Origin: Ancylobacter sp. SL191
GTDB lineage: Bacteria > Pseudomonadota > Alphaproteobacteria > Rhizobiales > Xanthobacteraceae
NCBI RefSeq assembly: GCF_026625645.1
Contig: NZ_CP113056.1
Span: 682,001-746,000 of the forward strand
Direction: 5' to 3'
Length of the DNA stretch: 64,000 nucleotides
The position numbers were made by a program, and so were the translations under genes. Under the pieces are notes generated by a model. The model was not told the DNA's origin. It did no database searches and was given only the letters and a program-made list of their open reading frames with translations. Positions within the stretch are counted from its first letter, which is position 1; each line of letters starts with the position of its first letter. Shown one piece after another: positions 40,403 through 49,902 of this stretch.

Positions 40403-41872
40403 TCACACCCCGATCGGCATCCGCGCGGGGTCGCGCGTCACGGCGCGCGGGGCGACCAGCGCTTTCCAGGTGGAGAGCGCGCGGTTCACCGCCGGAAAGG
40501 CCGGGCGGGGGATGAAGCGCCCGCGTCCGGGGCGCGGGGCCTCGTTGCGGCCATGGGCATGCACCACCTCGCCGCGTGACAGGGTGAAGCGCGGCAGGCC
40601 GCGCACCTCAACCCCCTCGAACACGTTGTAGTCGATGATCGAGGCCTGCGCGCTGGCACGGATGGTCTTGCCCGCCCGGGGGTCGAGCACCACGAGGTCG
40701 GCATCCGCCCCCGGCACAATCGCGCCCTTCCTCGGATAGAGGTTGAGGATGCGGGCGATGTTGGTCGAGGTCACCGCGACGAATTCGTTGGGCGTCAGCC
40801 GCCCGGTCTCGACACCCTTGGTCCACAGCACCGGCATCCGGTCCTCCAGCCCGCCTGTGCCGTTGGGAATGCGGGTGAAGTCGCCGAGGCCCATGCGCTT
40901 CTGCGCGGTGGTGAAGGCGCAATGGTCGGTCGCCACCACCTGCAGCGAGCCCGCCGAGAGCCCCGCCCACAGGCTGTCCTGATGCGCCCTGTCGCGGAAG
41001 GGCGGGGACATCACCCGCTGCGCCGCATAGTCCCAGTCGGGATGGGCATAGACGCCCTCATCGAGCGTCAGATGCTGGATCAACGGCTCGCCATAGACCC
41101 GCATCCCCTTCTGCCGGGCCCGGCGGATCGCCTCATGCGCCTGCTCGCAGGAGACATGCACGACATAGAGCGGCACGCCGGCGGCATCGGCGATCATGAT
41201 GGCGCGGTTGACCGCCTCGCCCTCCACCTCCGGCGGGCGGGAATAGGCATGGGCCTCCGGGCCGCGAATGCCTTCGCTGAGGTATTTCTGCTGGAGCGCG
41301 GCGACGATGTCGCCATTCTCGGCATGGACGAGCGGCAGCGCGCCGAGCGCGGCGCAGCGCTGGAAGGAGGCGAACATCTGGTCGTCATCGACCATCAGCG
41401 CGCCCTTATAGGCCATGAAGTGCTTGAAGCTGTTCACGCCGCGCGCGACCACCGCCTCCATCGCCTCGAAGATCGGCTGCGACCAGCCGGTGACGCACAT
41501 ATGGAAGGAGTAGTCGATCGCCGCCTGCCGGCTCGCGCGGCCCTCCCACGCATCGAGCGCGCCGATCAGGTTCTCCGAATCGGGAATGACGAAATCGACC
41601 ACCAGCGTCGTGCCGCCGGTTGCCGCCGCCCGCGTGCCGCTCTCCCAGGTCTCCGCCGCCGTCGTTCCCATGAACGGCATTTCCAGATGCGTGTGCGGGT
41701 CGATGCCGCCGGGCATGACATAGGCGCCGGAGGCATCGAGCACCGTGTCGCCGGTGAGGTTGTCGCCGATCGCGGCGATCCGCTCGCCCTCGATCAACAC
41801 ATCCGCCTGATAGGAGCGGTCGGCGGCCACCACGGTGCCGCCCTTGATGACGATGGATGTCCCGTTCGACAT
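40403..41872 (-). CDS. hydA: Dihydropyrimidinase / D-hydantoinase
   Basis: A 489-residue metal-dependent cyclic amidohydrolase that opens dihydrouracil, dihydrothymine or 5-substituted hydantoins to N-carbamoyl acids. Binuclear-zinc ligands are all visible: HTH in GGIDPHTHLEMP, the carbamylated Lys in NSFKHFMAYKG, His in LPLVHAENGD and YVVHVSCEQAH, and Asp in VVATDHCAF. The start has GGAAG upstream, and it lies 27 bases after the N-carbamoyl amino acid hydrolase gene, so the two encode consecutive steps. The dihydropyrimidine dehydrogenase that would precede them is not in the window. Confidence 0.94.
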   Translation of the reverse strand: MSNGTSIVIKGGTVVAADRSYQADVLIEGERIAAIGDNLTGDTVLDASGAYVMPGGIDPHTHLEMPFMGTTAAETWESGTRAAATGGTTLVVDFVIPDSENLIGALDAWEGRASRQAAIDYSFHMCVTGWSQPIFEAMEAVVARGVNSFKHFMAYKGALMVDDDQMFASFQRCAALGALPLVHAENGDIVAALQQKYLSEGIRGPEAHAYSRPPEVEGEAVNRAIMIADAAGVPLYVVHVSCEQAHEAIRRARQKGMRVYGEPLIQHLTLDEGVYAHPDWDYAAQRVMSPPFRDRAHQDSLWAGLSAGSLQVVATDHCAFTTAQKRMGLGDFTRIPNGTGGLEDRMPVLWTKGVETGRLTPNEFVAVTSTNIARILNLYPRKGAIVPGADADLVVLDPRAGKTIRASAQASIIDYNVFEGVEVRGLPRFTLSRGEVVHAHGRNEAPRPGRGRFIPRPAFPAVNRALSTWKALVAPRAVTRDPARMPIGV

Positions 41873-41899
41873 GGCGCTTCCTTCCCTCAGACCACTTGC

Positions 41900-43171
41900 T
41901 CAGACCACTTCAGCGGTGGCGAGCGTCGCATGCAGCAGCACGTCGGCGCCGGCCTTGGCCCATTCCGGCGTGATGGTCTCGTCCTCATTGTGGCTGAGCC
42001 CGTCGACGCAGGGGCAGAAGATCATGGCGGAGGGCGCGACCTTGGCCATCCAGCAGGCATCGTGCCCGGCGCCCGAGACGATGTCGCGGTGGCTGTAGCC
42101 GAGGCTTTCCGCCGCCGCCCGCACCCGCCCGACCAGCACCTCGTCGAACGGCACCGGGTCGAAGCTATTCACCAGCGCGATGGAAATCCCCAGCCCCATA
42201 TCGGCGGCGATCTGCTCCGCCCCCGCGCGGATCGCGTCCGCCATGGCGTCGAGCGCGGCGAGGTCCGGGTGCCGGATGTCGACGGTGAACACCACCTTGC
42301 CGGCGATGATGTTGCGCGAGTTCGGGAAGTGGTTGAGCTGGCCCACGGCGCCAACACCGAGCGGGGCGTGCGCCCAGGCCACCTTGTCCACGAGCTCGGT
42401 GATGCGCGCCGCCCCGAGCCCGGCATTGAGCCGGCGCGGCATCGGCGTCGAGCCGGTATGGGCGTCGCGCCCGGTGAGCGTGATCTCCAGCCAGCGCGTG
42501 CCCTGGCCATGGGTGACGACGCCGATATCGCGGCCTTCCGCCTCCAGGATCGGCCCCTGCTCGATATGCAGCTCGAAATAGGCGTGCGCCCGGCGCGTGC
42601 CGACGGGTTCGTCGCCCTTGAAGCCGATGCGCGCCAGTTCGGCGCCCAGCGTCAGCCCCGCCGCGTCCTCGGACGCATAGGCGTCCTCCAGCGTCATCAC
42701 ACCGGCATGGACGGCGGAGGCCACCATGGCGGGGGCGAAGCGCGAGCCCTCCTCATTGGTCCAGTTCACCACCTCGATCGGGTGTTTGGTGCGGATGCCC
42801 ATCTCGTTCAGCGTGCGCACCACCTCCAGCGCGCCGAGCACGCCGAGCACCCCGTCGAACTTGCCGCCGGTCGGCTGGGTGTCGAGATGCGAGCCGAGCA
42901 TCACCGGCAGCGCGTCCGGGTCGGTGCCTTCGCGCCGGGCGAACATCGTGCCCATTTCGTCGATGCCGAGCGTCAGCCCTTCAGCCTCGCACCAGCGCTG
43001 GAACAGGAGGCGCCCCTCGCGGTCGGCATCGGTCAGGGTCTGGCGGTTATTGCCGCCGCGCACACCCGGCCCGATCTGCGCCATCGCCATCAGGCTGTCC
43101 CACAGGCGGGCGCCATCGGTGCGCCAGTTGCTGGTCGAGGGGGGCGTCCTGTCGGTCATCCGGGCGGTCAT
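41900..43171 (-). CDS. M20-family N-carbamoyl amino acid hydrolase (beta-ureidopropionase type)
   Basis: A Zn-dependent amidohydrolase of about 423 residues that removes the carbamoyl group from N-carbamoyl-beta-alanine or N-carbamoyl amino acids, releasing CO2 and ammonia. Metal ligands: GSHLDTQPTGGKFDG (His, Asp), TNEEGSRFAPAM (Glu), FELHIEQGPILE (His), and GLSHNEDE (His). The segment GAGHDACWMA is also conserved. The start is at ATG 43171 or the adjacent ATG 43174, close behind AGGAG. It precedes the hydantoinase gene in one operon. Allantoate amidohydrolase is a related alternative, but the neighbour favours pyrimidine or hydantoin breakdown. Confidence 0.9.
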   Translation of the reverse strand: MTARMTDRTPPSTSNWRTDGARLWDSLMAMAQIGPGVRGGNNRQTLTDADREGRLLFQRWCEAEGLTLGIDEMGTMFARREGTDPDALPVMLGSHLDTQPTGGKFDGVLGVLGALEVVRTLNEMGIRTKHPIEVVNWTNEEGSRFAPAMVASAVHAGVMTLEDAYASEDAAGLTLGAELARIGFKGDEPVGTRRAHAYFELHIEQGPILEAEGRDIGVVTHGQGTRWLEITLTGRDAHTGSTPMPRRLNAGLGAARITELVDKVAWAHAPLGVGAVGQLNHFPNSRNIIAGKVVFTVDIRHPDLAALDAMADAIRAGAEQIAADMGLGISIALVNSFDPVPFDEVLVGRVRAAAESLGYSHRDIVSGAGHDACWMAKVAPSAMIFCPCVDGLSHNEDETITPEWAKAGADVLLHATLATAEVV

Positions 43172-43312
43172 CATCGTCTCCTGCTCATCACGCGGGCACT
43201 GCGCCGGTCGCCCCGATCCTACACGCAAGGCGCTGGCACGGGCGGGGCCGGAAGGGGCGGCGCGGACAGGCAGCTTTCATACCAGCCGGCCCGCGACATT
43301 CCGCTTTAGAAA

Positions 43313-43329
43313 AGTCAAACAGTATGACT
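43313..43329. promoter_or_regulatory. Dyad AGTCA-N7-TGACT upstream of the amidohydrolase operon
   Basis: Perfect 5-base arms lie in an AT-rich patch about 140 bases upstream of the N-carbamoyl hydrolase start, within the 423-bp divergent gap to the GntR gene. It may be an operator for the pyrimidine-type operon or the sugar operon. Evidence is only position and symmetry. Confidence 0.3.
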
Positions 43330-43494
43330 ATTCAGCCGGGAGGCGCTGTGGCATAGATTCGCCGCCGGCAACCGCCCATCAGAGGCGCGACGGCCAGTCG
43401 CAGGAGAGAAACGCCAGTCGGGCCCTCGGCCCCCGCCATCCCCCTATTACCCGCGCCGCCGCCGGGGCGCCGCCCCCATGCGGTGTGCCATCCC

Positions 43495-43568
43495 CTGAAT
43501 CCGCCCAAGCGAATCCGCCCCAAGCGAACCTGCCCAAAGCGAATCCGCCCCAAGCGAACCTGCCCAAA
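43495..43568. repeat. 15-bp tandem repeat array in front of the GntR gene
   Basis: Four full copies of a 15-bp unit alternate as GCGAATCCGCCCCAA and GCGAACCTGCCCAAA (43509-43568), making a perfect 30-bp tandem duplication. A partial copy lies before them and a decayed copy after, ending 26 bases before the ATG of the regulator. Spacing is too short and regular for a CRISPR array. Copy number could vary by slippage and change the leader of the regulator mRNA. Confidence 0.85.
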
Positions 43569-43594
43569 GCGAAACGCCCGATGCGAGCCTGCTC

Positions 43595-44329
43595 ATGAAC
43601 GCGCCGAACGCCTCGCAGATCATCGTCATTCCGGCCCGTCGCGCCCATTCCAACCATGCGGAAGTGGCGCGCACGATCGGCATCGACATCATCGCCGGGC
43701 GCTATGGCGAAGGCGCGAAGCTGCCGGGCGACGCGGAGCTCACTGTGCTGTTCGGCGTCTCCCGCCCGGTGCTGCGCGAAAGCGTGAAGACGCTGGTTGC
43801 CAAGGGGCTGCTCTCCACCAAGGCGCGGGTCGGCACGGTGGTGCGCGGCCGGGCCGAATGGAACATGTTCGACCCGGACGTGCTCGCCTGGCATCTCGAC
43901 GCCGGCATCGACAAGCGCTTCCTGCGCGATCTCTCGGAAATCCGGCTGGCCGTGGAACCCCGCGCGGCCGCGCTGGCCGCCGAACGCCGCACCGAGGAAG
44001 AACTCGACGTGCTGCGCCAGGCGGTCGCCCGCATGAAGACCGAACCCGGCGCCTCGGACGGCTTCGCCGAGGCCGATCTGACCCTGCATGTCGGCGTCGC
44101 CACCGCCTCCGGCAACCCGTTCATGCGCTCCATCGGCGCGGTGATCGAGGCGGCGCTGCGCGCCTCCTTCGTACTCTCCGCCCCCGGCAGCGCGCGCGAG
44201 CACGACATCGCCGTCGCTGCCCATGAGCGCATCGTCGAGGCCATCGCCGATCAGGACAGCGAAGCGGCCGCCGCCGCGATGATGAATGTGATTTTCAACG
44301 GCCTGCGCCGCCACGGCGCGGCGGGCTGA
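43595..44329 (+). CDS. GntR-family regulator (FadR/FCD type) of the sugar operon
   Basis: A 244-residue regulator. The winged helix (GIDIIAGRYGEGAKLPGDAE, then FGVSRPVLRESVKTLVAKGL) precedes an FCD domain with metal-binding type His residues (DLTLHVGVATASGN, then AHERIVEAIADQDSEAA). It is first in a plus-strand run with an IlvD/Edd dehydratase 11 bases downstream, so it very probably regulates the sugar-acid genes in response to an aldonate or keto-deoxy acid, as DgoR-type relatives do. The tandem repeat array immediately upstream is unusual. Confidence 0.9.
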   Translation: MNAPNASQIIVIPARRAHSNHAEVARTIGIDIIAGRYGEGAKLPGDAELTVLFGVSRPVLRESVKTLVAKGLLSTKARVGTVVRGRAEWNMFDPDVLAWHLDAGIDKRFLRDLSEIRLAVEPRAAALAAERRTEEELDVLRQAVARMKTEPGASDGFAEADLTLHVGVATASGNPFMRSIGAVIEAALRASFVLSAPGSAREHDIAVAAHERIVEAIADQDSEAAAAAMMNVIFNGLRRHGAAG

Positions 44330-44340
44330 GGGACGACGCG

Positions 44341-46107
44341 ATGAGCGACGACAGCAGCAACAACTCCACGAAGAAGCCCGCTTCCGGCGCGAAGACTTTG
44401 CGCAGTCAGGCCTGGTTCGGCCGGCAGGACAAGATGGGCTTTTATTACCGCTCCTTCCTGAAGAATTCCGGCCAGCCGCAGGACCGGTTCGACGGCCGCC
44501 CGGTCATCGGCATCTGCAACACCTGGTCCGAACTCACCCCCTGCAACATCCATTTCCGCGACCTTGCCGAGCATGTGCGGCGCGGCGTGCTGGATGCGGG
44601 CGGCTACCCGCTGGAATTCCCCGTCTCCTCGCTCGGCGAGGTGACGATGCGGCCGACCGCCATGCTGTTCCGCAACCTCGCCTCGATGGATGTGGAAGAG
44701 GCGATCCGCGCCCACCCGCTCGACGGCGTGGTGCTCTTGATGGGCTGCGACAAGACCACCCCGGCGCTGCTGATGGGCGCGGCCTCCGCCGACCTGCCGG
44801 CCATCGGCGTGTCCGGCGGGCCGCAGCTGCGCGGCGTCTATCGCGGGCAGATCATCGGCTCGGGCACCAACATCATCTCGATGAGCGAGCAGCTGCGCGC
44901 CGGCGAGGTGACGCTGGAGCAGTTCCATGAGGCGGAAGCGGGCATGAACCGCTCCTCGGGCTCCTGCATGACCATGGGCACGGCCTCCACCATGGCCTCC
45001 ATGGTCGAGGCGCTCGGCATGAGCCTGCCGGAAAACGCCGCCATCCCCGCCGTGGATGCGCGCCGCAACCTGCTCGCCCGGCTCTCCGGCCGGCGCATCG
45101 TCGAGATGGTGAACGAGGATCTCAAGCCCTCCGACATCCTCACCCGCGCCGCCTTCGAGAACGCCATCCGCGCGCTCGCCGCCATTGGCGGCTCGACCAA
45201 TGCGGTGGTGCATCTGCTCGCGCTCGCCGGCCGGGTCGGCATCGACCTGACGCTGGCGGATTTCGACCAGCTCGGCCGCGACATTCACTGCATCGTCGAC
45301 CTGATGCCGTCCGGCCGCTTCCTGATGGAAGACTTCTACTATGCCGGCGGACTGCCCGCCGTGCTGCGCACGCTGGGCGAGCGGGGCCTGCTCAACAAGG
45401 ATGCCGGCACGGTGAACGGGCGCAGCATCTGGGACAATGTCGCGACCGCCCCGACCTGGAACCCCGAGGTCATCACCCCCTTCGACGCGCCCTTCAAGGC
45501 CGAGGCCGGCATCGCCATCCTGAAGGGCAACCTCGCCCCCGATGGCGCGGTCATCAAGCCCTCCGCCGCCTCCCCGCACCTCATGGTCCACACCGGCCGC
45601 GCCGTGGTGTTCGAGAGCGTCGAGGAGATGCACCATGCGGTCAATGACGAGGCGCTCGACATCGACGCCTCCTGCATCATGGTGCTCAAGCATTGCGGGC
45701 CCAAGGGCTATCCGGGCATGGCCGAGGTCGGCAACATGCCGCTGCCGGCCAAGCTGCTGCGCGAAGGCGTGCGCGACATGATCCGCATTTCAGACGCCCG
45801 CATGTCCGGCACCGCCTATGGCACCGTCGTGCTCCACGTCGCCCCGGAGGCGACGGTGGGCGGCCCGCTGGCGCTGGTGAAGAACGGCGATCTCATCACG
45901 CTCGACGTGCCCGCCCGCTCGCTGCATCTGCATGTCGCGCCCGCCGAGCTGGACGCCCGCCGAGCCGCCTGGGTGGCGCCGGAGCCGCACGCCACGCGCG
46001 GCTATCAGCGCCTCTATATCGACCATGTGCTGCAGGCCGACCGCGGCGCCGATTTCGATTTCCTCGTCGGCCGCTCCGGTTCGCCGGTGCCGCGCGACAA
46101 CCACTGA
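44341..46107 (+). CDS. IlvD/Edd-family dehydratase, L-arabinonate dehydratase type
   Basis: A 588-residue Fe-S dehydratase that removes water from a sugar acid to give a 2-keto-3-deoxy acid. Cluster ligands appear in [26 protein letters not shown] and SGSCMTMGTAST. The substrate region [18 protein letters not shown] is followed near the C-terminus by ISDARMSGTAYGTVVLHVAP. The end PRDNH is typical of the pentonate/hexonate subgroup rather than of IlvD or Edd proper. Best match by memory is L-arabinonate dehydratase, supported by the DHDPS-family dehydratase gene next to it. D-galactonate or L-fuconate activity cannot be excluded. Confidence 0.88.
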   Translation: MSDDSSNNSTKKPASGAKTLRSQAWFGRQDKMGFYYRSFLKNSGQPQDRFDGRPVIGICNTWSELTPCNIHFRDLAEHVRRGVLDAGGYPLEFPVSSLGEVTMRPTAMLFRNLASMDVEEAIRAHPLDGVVLLMGCDKTTPALLMGAASADLPAIGVSGGPQLRGVYRGQIIGSGTNIISMSEQLRAGEVTLEQFHEAEAGMNRSSGSCMTMGTASTMASMVEALGMSLPENAAIPAVDARRNLLARLSGRRIVEMVNEDLKPSDILTRAAFENAIRALAAIGGSTNAVVHLLALAGRVGIDLTLADFDQLGRDIHCIVDLMPSGRFLMEDFYYAGGLPAVLRTLGERGLLNKDAGTVNGRSIWDNVATAPTWNPEVITPFDAPFKAEAGIAILKGNLAPDGAVIKPSAASPHLMVHTGRAVVFESVEEMHHAVNDEALDIDASCIMVLKHCGPKGYPGMAEVGNMPLPAKLLREGVRDMIRISDARMSGTAYGTVVLHVAPEATVGGPLALVKNGDLITLDVPARSLHLHVAPAELDARRAAWVAPEPHATRGYQRLYIDHVLQADRGADFDFLVGRSGSPVPRDNH

Positions 46108-46127
46108 ACGTGTCCAAGGTGCCCACC

Positions 46128-47051
46128 ATGCCCGCGTCTCCCCGCTATTCCGGTGTCTTCCCGGTCGCTCCCACGGTGTTCGACACTGACGGCCGGCTCG
46201 ACCTCGAAGGCCAGAAGCGCGCCGTCGATTTCATGATCGACGCCGGCTCGCACGGGCTGTGCATCCTCGCCAATTTCTCCGAGCAGTTCGTCCTTACCGA
46301 TGATGAGCGCGACCAGGTGATGCGCACCGTGCTCGAGCACGTCGCTGGCCGCGTGCCGGTGATCGTCACCACGACGCACTTCTCCACCTTCGTCTGCGCT
46401 GAACGCTCCAAGCGCGCGCAGGAGATGGGCGCGGCAATGGTCATGGTCATGCCGCCCTATCACGGCGCGACCTTCCGCGTGCCGGAGGCGCAGGTCTATG
46501 AGTTCTACAAGGGCGTGTCGGACGCGATCGACATTCCGATCATGGTGCAGGACGCCCCCGTCGCCGGCACGCCGCTGTCGGTGCCGTTCCTCGCCAGGAT
46601 GGCGGCCGAGATCGAGAACCTCGCTTATTTCAAGATCGAGGTGCCGCAGGCCGCGGGCAAGCTGTGGGCGCTGATCGAGGCCGGTGGGGCGTCCATCGAG
46701 GGCCCGTGGGACGGCGAGGAAGCGATCACGCTAATGGCCGATCTCGACGCCGGGGCGACCGGCGCGATGACCGGCGGCGGCTACCCGGATGGCATTCGCG
46801 CGATCATCGACCCCTATGTCGCCGGCGACCGGGAGGCGGCGGTCGACGCCTATATGCGCTGGCTGCCGCTGATCAATTACGAGAACCGGCAGGCGGGTCT
46901 GGCCGCCGCCAAGATCCTCATGCAGGCGGGCGGGGTCATCAAGCACGACACGCTGCGCGCCCCGCTCCCCCCCGTCCACCCGGCGACCCGCGCGGGGCTC
47001 TTGGAGATCGCCGGGCGGCTCGACCCGCTCGTGCTGCGCTGGGGGAAGTGA
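46128..47051 (+). CDS. DHDPS-family 2-keto-3-deoxy-sugar-acid dehydratase (L-KDA dehydratase type)
   Basis: A 307-residue class I aldolase-fold enzyme. The Schiff-base Lys lies in AYFKIEVPQ, and the usual second-Tyr loop region reads VIVTTTHFST. In the non-phosphorylative L-arabinose pathway such a protein turns 2-keto-3-deoxy-L-arabonate into 2-oxoglutarate semialdehyde. An aldolase giving pyruvate and glycolaldehyde is the alternative. ATG 46128 is preceded by AAGG; the longer frame reads through the preceding gene. It follows the arabinonate-type dehydratase by 20 bases. The semialdehyde dehydrogenase needed next is not in the window. Confidence 0.85.
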   Translation: MPASPRYSGVFPVAPTVFDTDGRLDLEGQKRAVDFMIDAGSHGLCILANFSEQFVLTDDERDQVMRTVLEHVAGRVPVIVTTTHFSTFVCAERSKRAQEMGAAMVMVMPPYHGATFRVPEAQVYEFYKGVSDAIDIPIMVQDAPVAGTPLSVPFLARMAAEIENLAYFKIEVPQAAGKLWALIEAGGASIEGPWDGEEAITLMADLDAGATGAMTGGGYPDGIRAIIDPYVAGDREAAVDAYMRWLPLINYENRQAGLAAAKILMQAGGVIKHDTLRAPLPPVHPATRAGLLEIAGRLDPLVLRWGK

Positions 47052-47157
47052 TGGGCGAGATCAGCTTGCACACACCGGCCACAGGGCTGCACACATTGGC
47101 CCCTTCGGCCTCATCGTCCACCTCACTGCACTCATCGTCCAGTCGGGAGGCACGCTC

Positions 47158-48084
47158 ATGAGCCCCATCCGTCTCGCTCTTGTCGGCCTCGGCAAGATCG
47201 CCCGCGACCAGCACCTGCCGGCCATCGCCGCGACGGACGGGATCGAGCTCGCCGCCATCGCCAGCCGCAACGCGTCGCTCGATGGGGTGCCGCATTTTAC
47301 CTCTCTGGAGGCCCTGCTCGCGAGCGATGTCGCGGTGGATGCGGTGGCGCTCTGCACCCCGCCGCAGGGCCGGCGCGAGCAGGCCGCGCTGGCGCTAAGT
47401 GCTGGAAAACACGTGCTTTTGGAGAAGCCGCCGGGCGCCACGGTGAGCGAGATCGGCCCGCTCAATGAGACCGCGCGGAAGAACGGGCTGACGCTTTTCG
47501 CCACCTGGCATTCGCGCTTCGCCCCCGCCGTCGAGCCCGCCCGCGCGCTGCTGGCGAAGCGGCATATTCATACCGTCTCCATCATCTGGAAGGAGGATGT
47601 CCGCGTCTGGCATCCCGGCCAGGACTGGATCTTCGCGCCGGGCGGCCTCGGGGTTTTCGACCCGGCGATCAATGCCTTGTCGATCCTGACCCGCATCCTG
47701 CCCAACCCGGTCATCGTCACCGGCGCGGAACTCGCCTTCCCCGCCAACCGCGCCGCACCCATCGCGGCGACGGTGGAGATGGTCAGCGGTAAAAATATAC
47801 CGATCCGTGCCGATCTCGACTTCCTGCAGACCGGCCCGCAAAGCTGGGACATCCGCATCGAGACCGATGCCGGCGAGGTCGTGCTTTCATCAGGCGGCGC
47901 CCGGCTCACAAAGGACGGCGTGGTGCTGAGCGATCAGCCCGAGGCCGAATATGCCGGCATTTACAAGCACTTCACCGGGCTGATCGAGGCCGGCCATTCC
48001 GATGTCGACCTCAGCCCGCTGGCGCTGGTGGCCGACGCTTTCCTGCTCGGTCGGCGGGTCACCGTCGACGCCTTCGACTATTGA
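47158..48084 (+). CDS. Gfo/Idh/MocA oxidoreductase, D-galactose / L-arabinose 1-dehydrogenase type
   Basis: A 308-residue NAD(P)-dependent dehydrogenase. The N-terminal Rossmann motif is VGLGKIARDQHLPAI, the family EKP motif is in VLLEKPPGATVSE, and the C-terminal alpha/beta domain includes WKEDVRVWHPGQDWIF and GLGVFDPAINALS, as in bacterial galactose and L-arabinose 1-dehydrogenases. It would oxidise the aldose at C1 to its lactone, the first step for the lactonase and dehydratases around it. D-galactose and L-arabinose share the relevant ring stereochemistry, so one enzyme may serve both. It lies 106 bases after the keto-acid dehydratase. Confidence 0.85.
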   Translation: MSPIRLALVGLGKIARDQHLPAIAATDGIELAAIASRNASLDGVPHFTSLEALLASDVAVDAVALCTPPQGRREQAALALSAGKHVLLEKPPGATVSEIGPLNETARKNGLTLFATWHSRFAPAVEPARALLAKRHIHTVSIIWKEDVRVWHPGQDWIFAPGGLGVFDPAINALSILTRILPNPVIVTGAELAFPANRAAPIAATVEMVSGKNIPIRADLDFLQTGPQSWDIRIETDAGEVVLSSGGARLTKDGVVLSDQPEAEYAGIYKHFTGLIEAGHSDVDLSPLALVADAFLLGRRVTVDAFDY

Positions 48085-48096
48085 GGAGCCGCGGTG

Positions 48097-49902
48097 ATGC
48101 ACGGCAACGCCCCCAAGACCGACCGCCCGCTCCGCTCGCGCGCCTGGTTCGACAACCCCGACAATATCGACATGACCGCGCTCTATCTGGAGCGCTATTT
48201 GAATTTCGGGCTGAGCCAGGAGGAGCTGCAATCGGGCCGCCCGATCATCGGCATCGCCCAGACGGGATCGGACCTATCCCCTTGTAATCGCCACCATCTT
48301 GAACTCGCCAAGCGCACCCGCGAGGGCATTCGCGAGGCCGGCGGCATCGCCATCGAGTTCCCCGTCCACCCCATTCAGGAGACCGGCAAGCGCCCCACCG
48401 CCGGGCTCGACCGCAACCTCGCCTATCTCGGTCTGGTGGAGGTATTATATGGCTACCCGCTGGACGGCGTGGTGCTCACCATCGGCTGCGACAAGACCAC
48501 ACCCGCCTGCCTGATGGCGGCGGCGACCGTCAACATCCCCGCCATCGCCCTCTCCGTCGGGCCGATGCTGAATGGCTGGTACAAGGGCCAGCGCACCGGC
48601 TCCGGCACCATCGTGTGGAAGGCCCGCGAGCTGCTGGCGGCCGGCGAGATCGACCATGCCGGCTTCGTCAAGCTGGTGGCTTCTTCAGCGCCCTCAACGG
48701 GTTACTGCAACACCATGGGCACGGCGACGACGATGAACTCGCTCGCCGAGGCGCTAGGCATGCAGCTTCCCGGCTCCGCCGCCATCCCCGCGCCCTACCG
48801 CGACCGGCAGGAAATCGCCTATCTGACCGGGCTGCGCATCGTCGAGATGGTACGCGAAGACCTCAAACCCTCCGACATCCTGACCCGCGACGCCTTTCTC
48901 AACGCCATCCGCGTTAACTCCGCCATTGGCGGCTCGACCAACGCCCCCATCCACCTCAACGCGCTCGCCCGCCATGTCGGCGTGGAGCTGTCCATCGACG
49001 ACTGGCAGACCCATGGCGAGGACATCCCGCTGCTGGTGAATCTGCAGCCCGCCGGCGAGTATCTCGGCGAGGATTACTACCATGCCGGCGGCGTGCCGGC
49101 GGTGGTCAACCAGTTGATGGAACAGGGACTTATCGCCGAGGACGCGCGCACGGTGAACGGGCGCACGCTGGGCGAGAACTGCAAGGGCAAGGCCATTGAG
49201 GACGAGGCGGTGATCCGCCCCTATGGCAAGCCGCTGAAGGAAAAGGCCGGCTTCCGCGTGCTGCGCGGCAACCTGTTCTCCTCCGCCATCATGAAGACCA
49301 GCGTGATCTCCCCCGAGTTCCGCGTGCGCTACCTCTCGAACCCCAACGACCCCGAGGCCTTCGAGGGCCGCGCCGTGGTGTTCGACGGGCCGGAGGACTA
49401 TCACGCGCGCATCGACGATCCCGCGCTCGCCATCGACGAGACCTCGATCCTGTTCATGCGCGGCGCCGGCCCGGTCGGCTATCCCGGCGCGGCGGAAGTG
49501 GTGAACATGCGGGCACCCGATTACCTCATCAAGGCCGGCGTCCACGCATTGCCCTGCATCGGCGATGGCCGCCAGTCCGGCACGTCGGGCTCGCCCTCCA
49601 TCCTCAACGCCTCGCCGGAAGCCGCCGTCGGCGGCGGCCTCGCGCTGCTGCGCACCGGCGACCGGGTGCGCATCGACCTGAGGCGCAACAGCGCCAACAT
49701 GCTGATATCCGACGAGGAATTGGCGCGGCGCCGGGCCGAGCTGGAAGCGGCCGGCGGCTATGCCTACCCCGCGCACCAGACGCCCTGGCAGGAAATCCAG
49801 CGCGGCCTTGTCGGCCAGATGGAGACCGGCGCGGTGCTGGAGCCCGCCGTGCGCTACCAGCGCATCGCGCAGACCATGGGGATGCCCCGTGACAACCATT
49901 GA
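48097..49902 (+). CDS. IlvD/Edd-family aldonate dehydratase, xylonate/galactonate type
   Basis: A second IlvD/Edd dehydratase of 601 residues, clearly different from the one at 44341. Fe-S ligands are in [26 protein letters not shown] and [12 protein letters not shown]; the segment [20 protein letters not shown] and the C-terminal [20 protein letters not shown] are as in D-xylonate dehydratases. ATG 48097 has GAGGAG 8 bases upstream (an adjacent GTG is at 48094). The SMP-30 lactonase gene begins 14 bases before its stop. With DgoK and DgoA downstream it is the likely source of 2-keto-3-deoxygalactonate, replacing the enolase-family DgoD. Confidence 0.86.
   Translation: MHGNAPKTDRPLRSRAWFDNPDNIDMTALYLERYLNFGLSQEELQSGRPIIGIAQTGSDLSPCNRHHLELAKRTREGIREAGGIAIEFPVHPIQETGKRPTAGLDRNLAYLGLVEVLYGYPLDGVVLTIGCDKTTPACLMAAATVNIPAIALSVGPMLNGWYKGQRTGSGTIVWKARELLAAGEIDHAGFVKLVASSAPSTGYCNTMGTATTMNSLAEALGMQLPGSAAIPAPYRDRQEIAYLTGLRIVEMVREDLKPSDILTRDAFLNAIRVNSAIGGSTNAPIHLNALARHVGVELSIDDWQTHGEDIPLLVNLQPAGEYLGEDYYHAGGVPAVVNQLMEQGLIAEDARTVNGRTLGENCKGKAIEDEAVIRPYGKPLKEKAGFRVLRGNLFSSAIMKTSVISPEFRVRYLSNPNDPEAFEGRAVVFDGPEDYHARIDDPALAIDETSILFMRGAGPVGYPGAAEVVNMRAPDYLIKAGVHALPCIGDGRQSGTSGSPSILNASPEAAVGGGLALLRTGDRVRIDLRRNSANMLISDEELARRRAELEAAGGYAYPAHQTPWQEIQRGLVGQMETGAVLEPAVRYQRIAQTMGMPRDNH

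Noticed and set aside
43495-43568. Short tandem repeats as a CRISPR array
   Set aside because: Units are 15 bp, directly adjacent, without unique spacers, and no cas genes are near.
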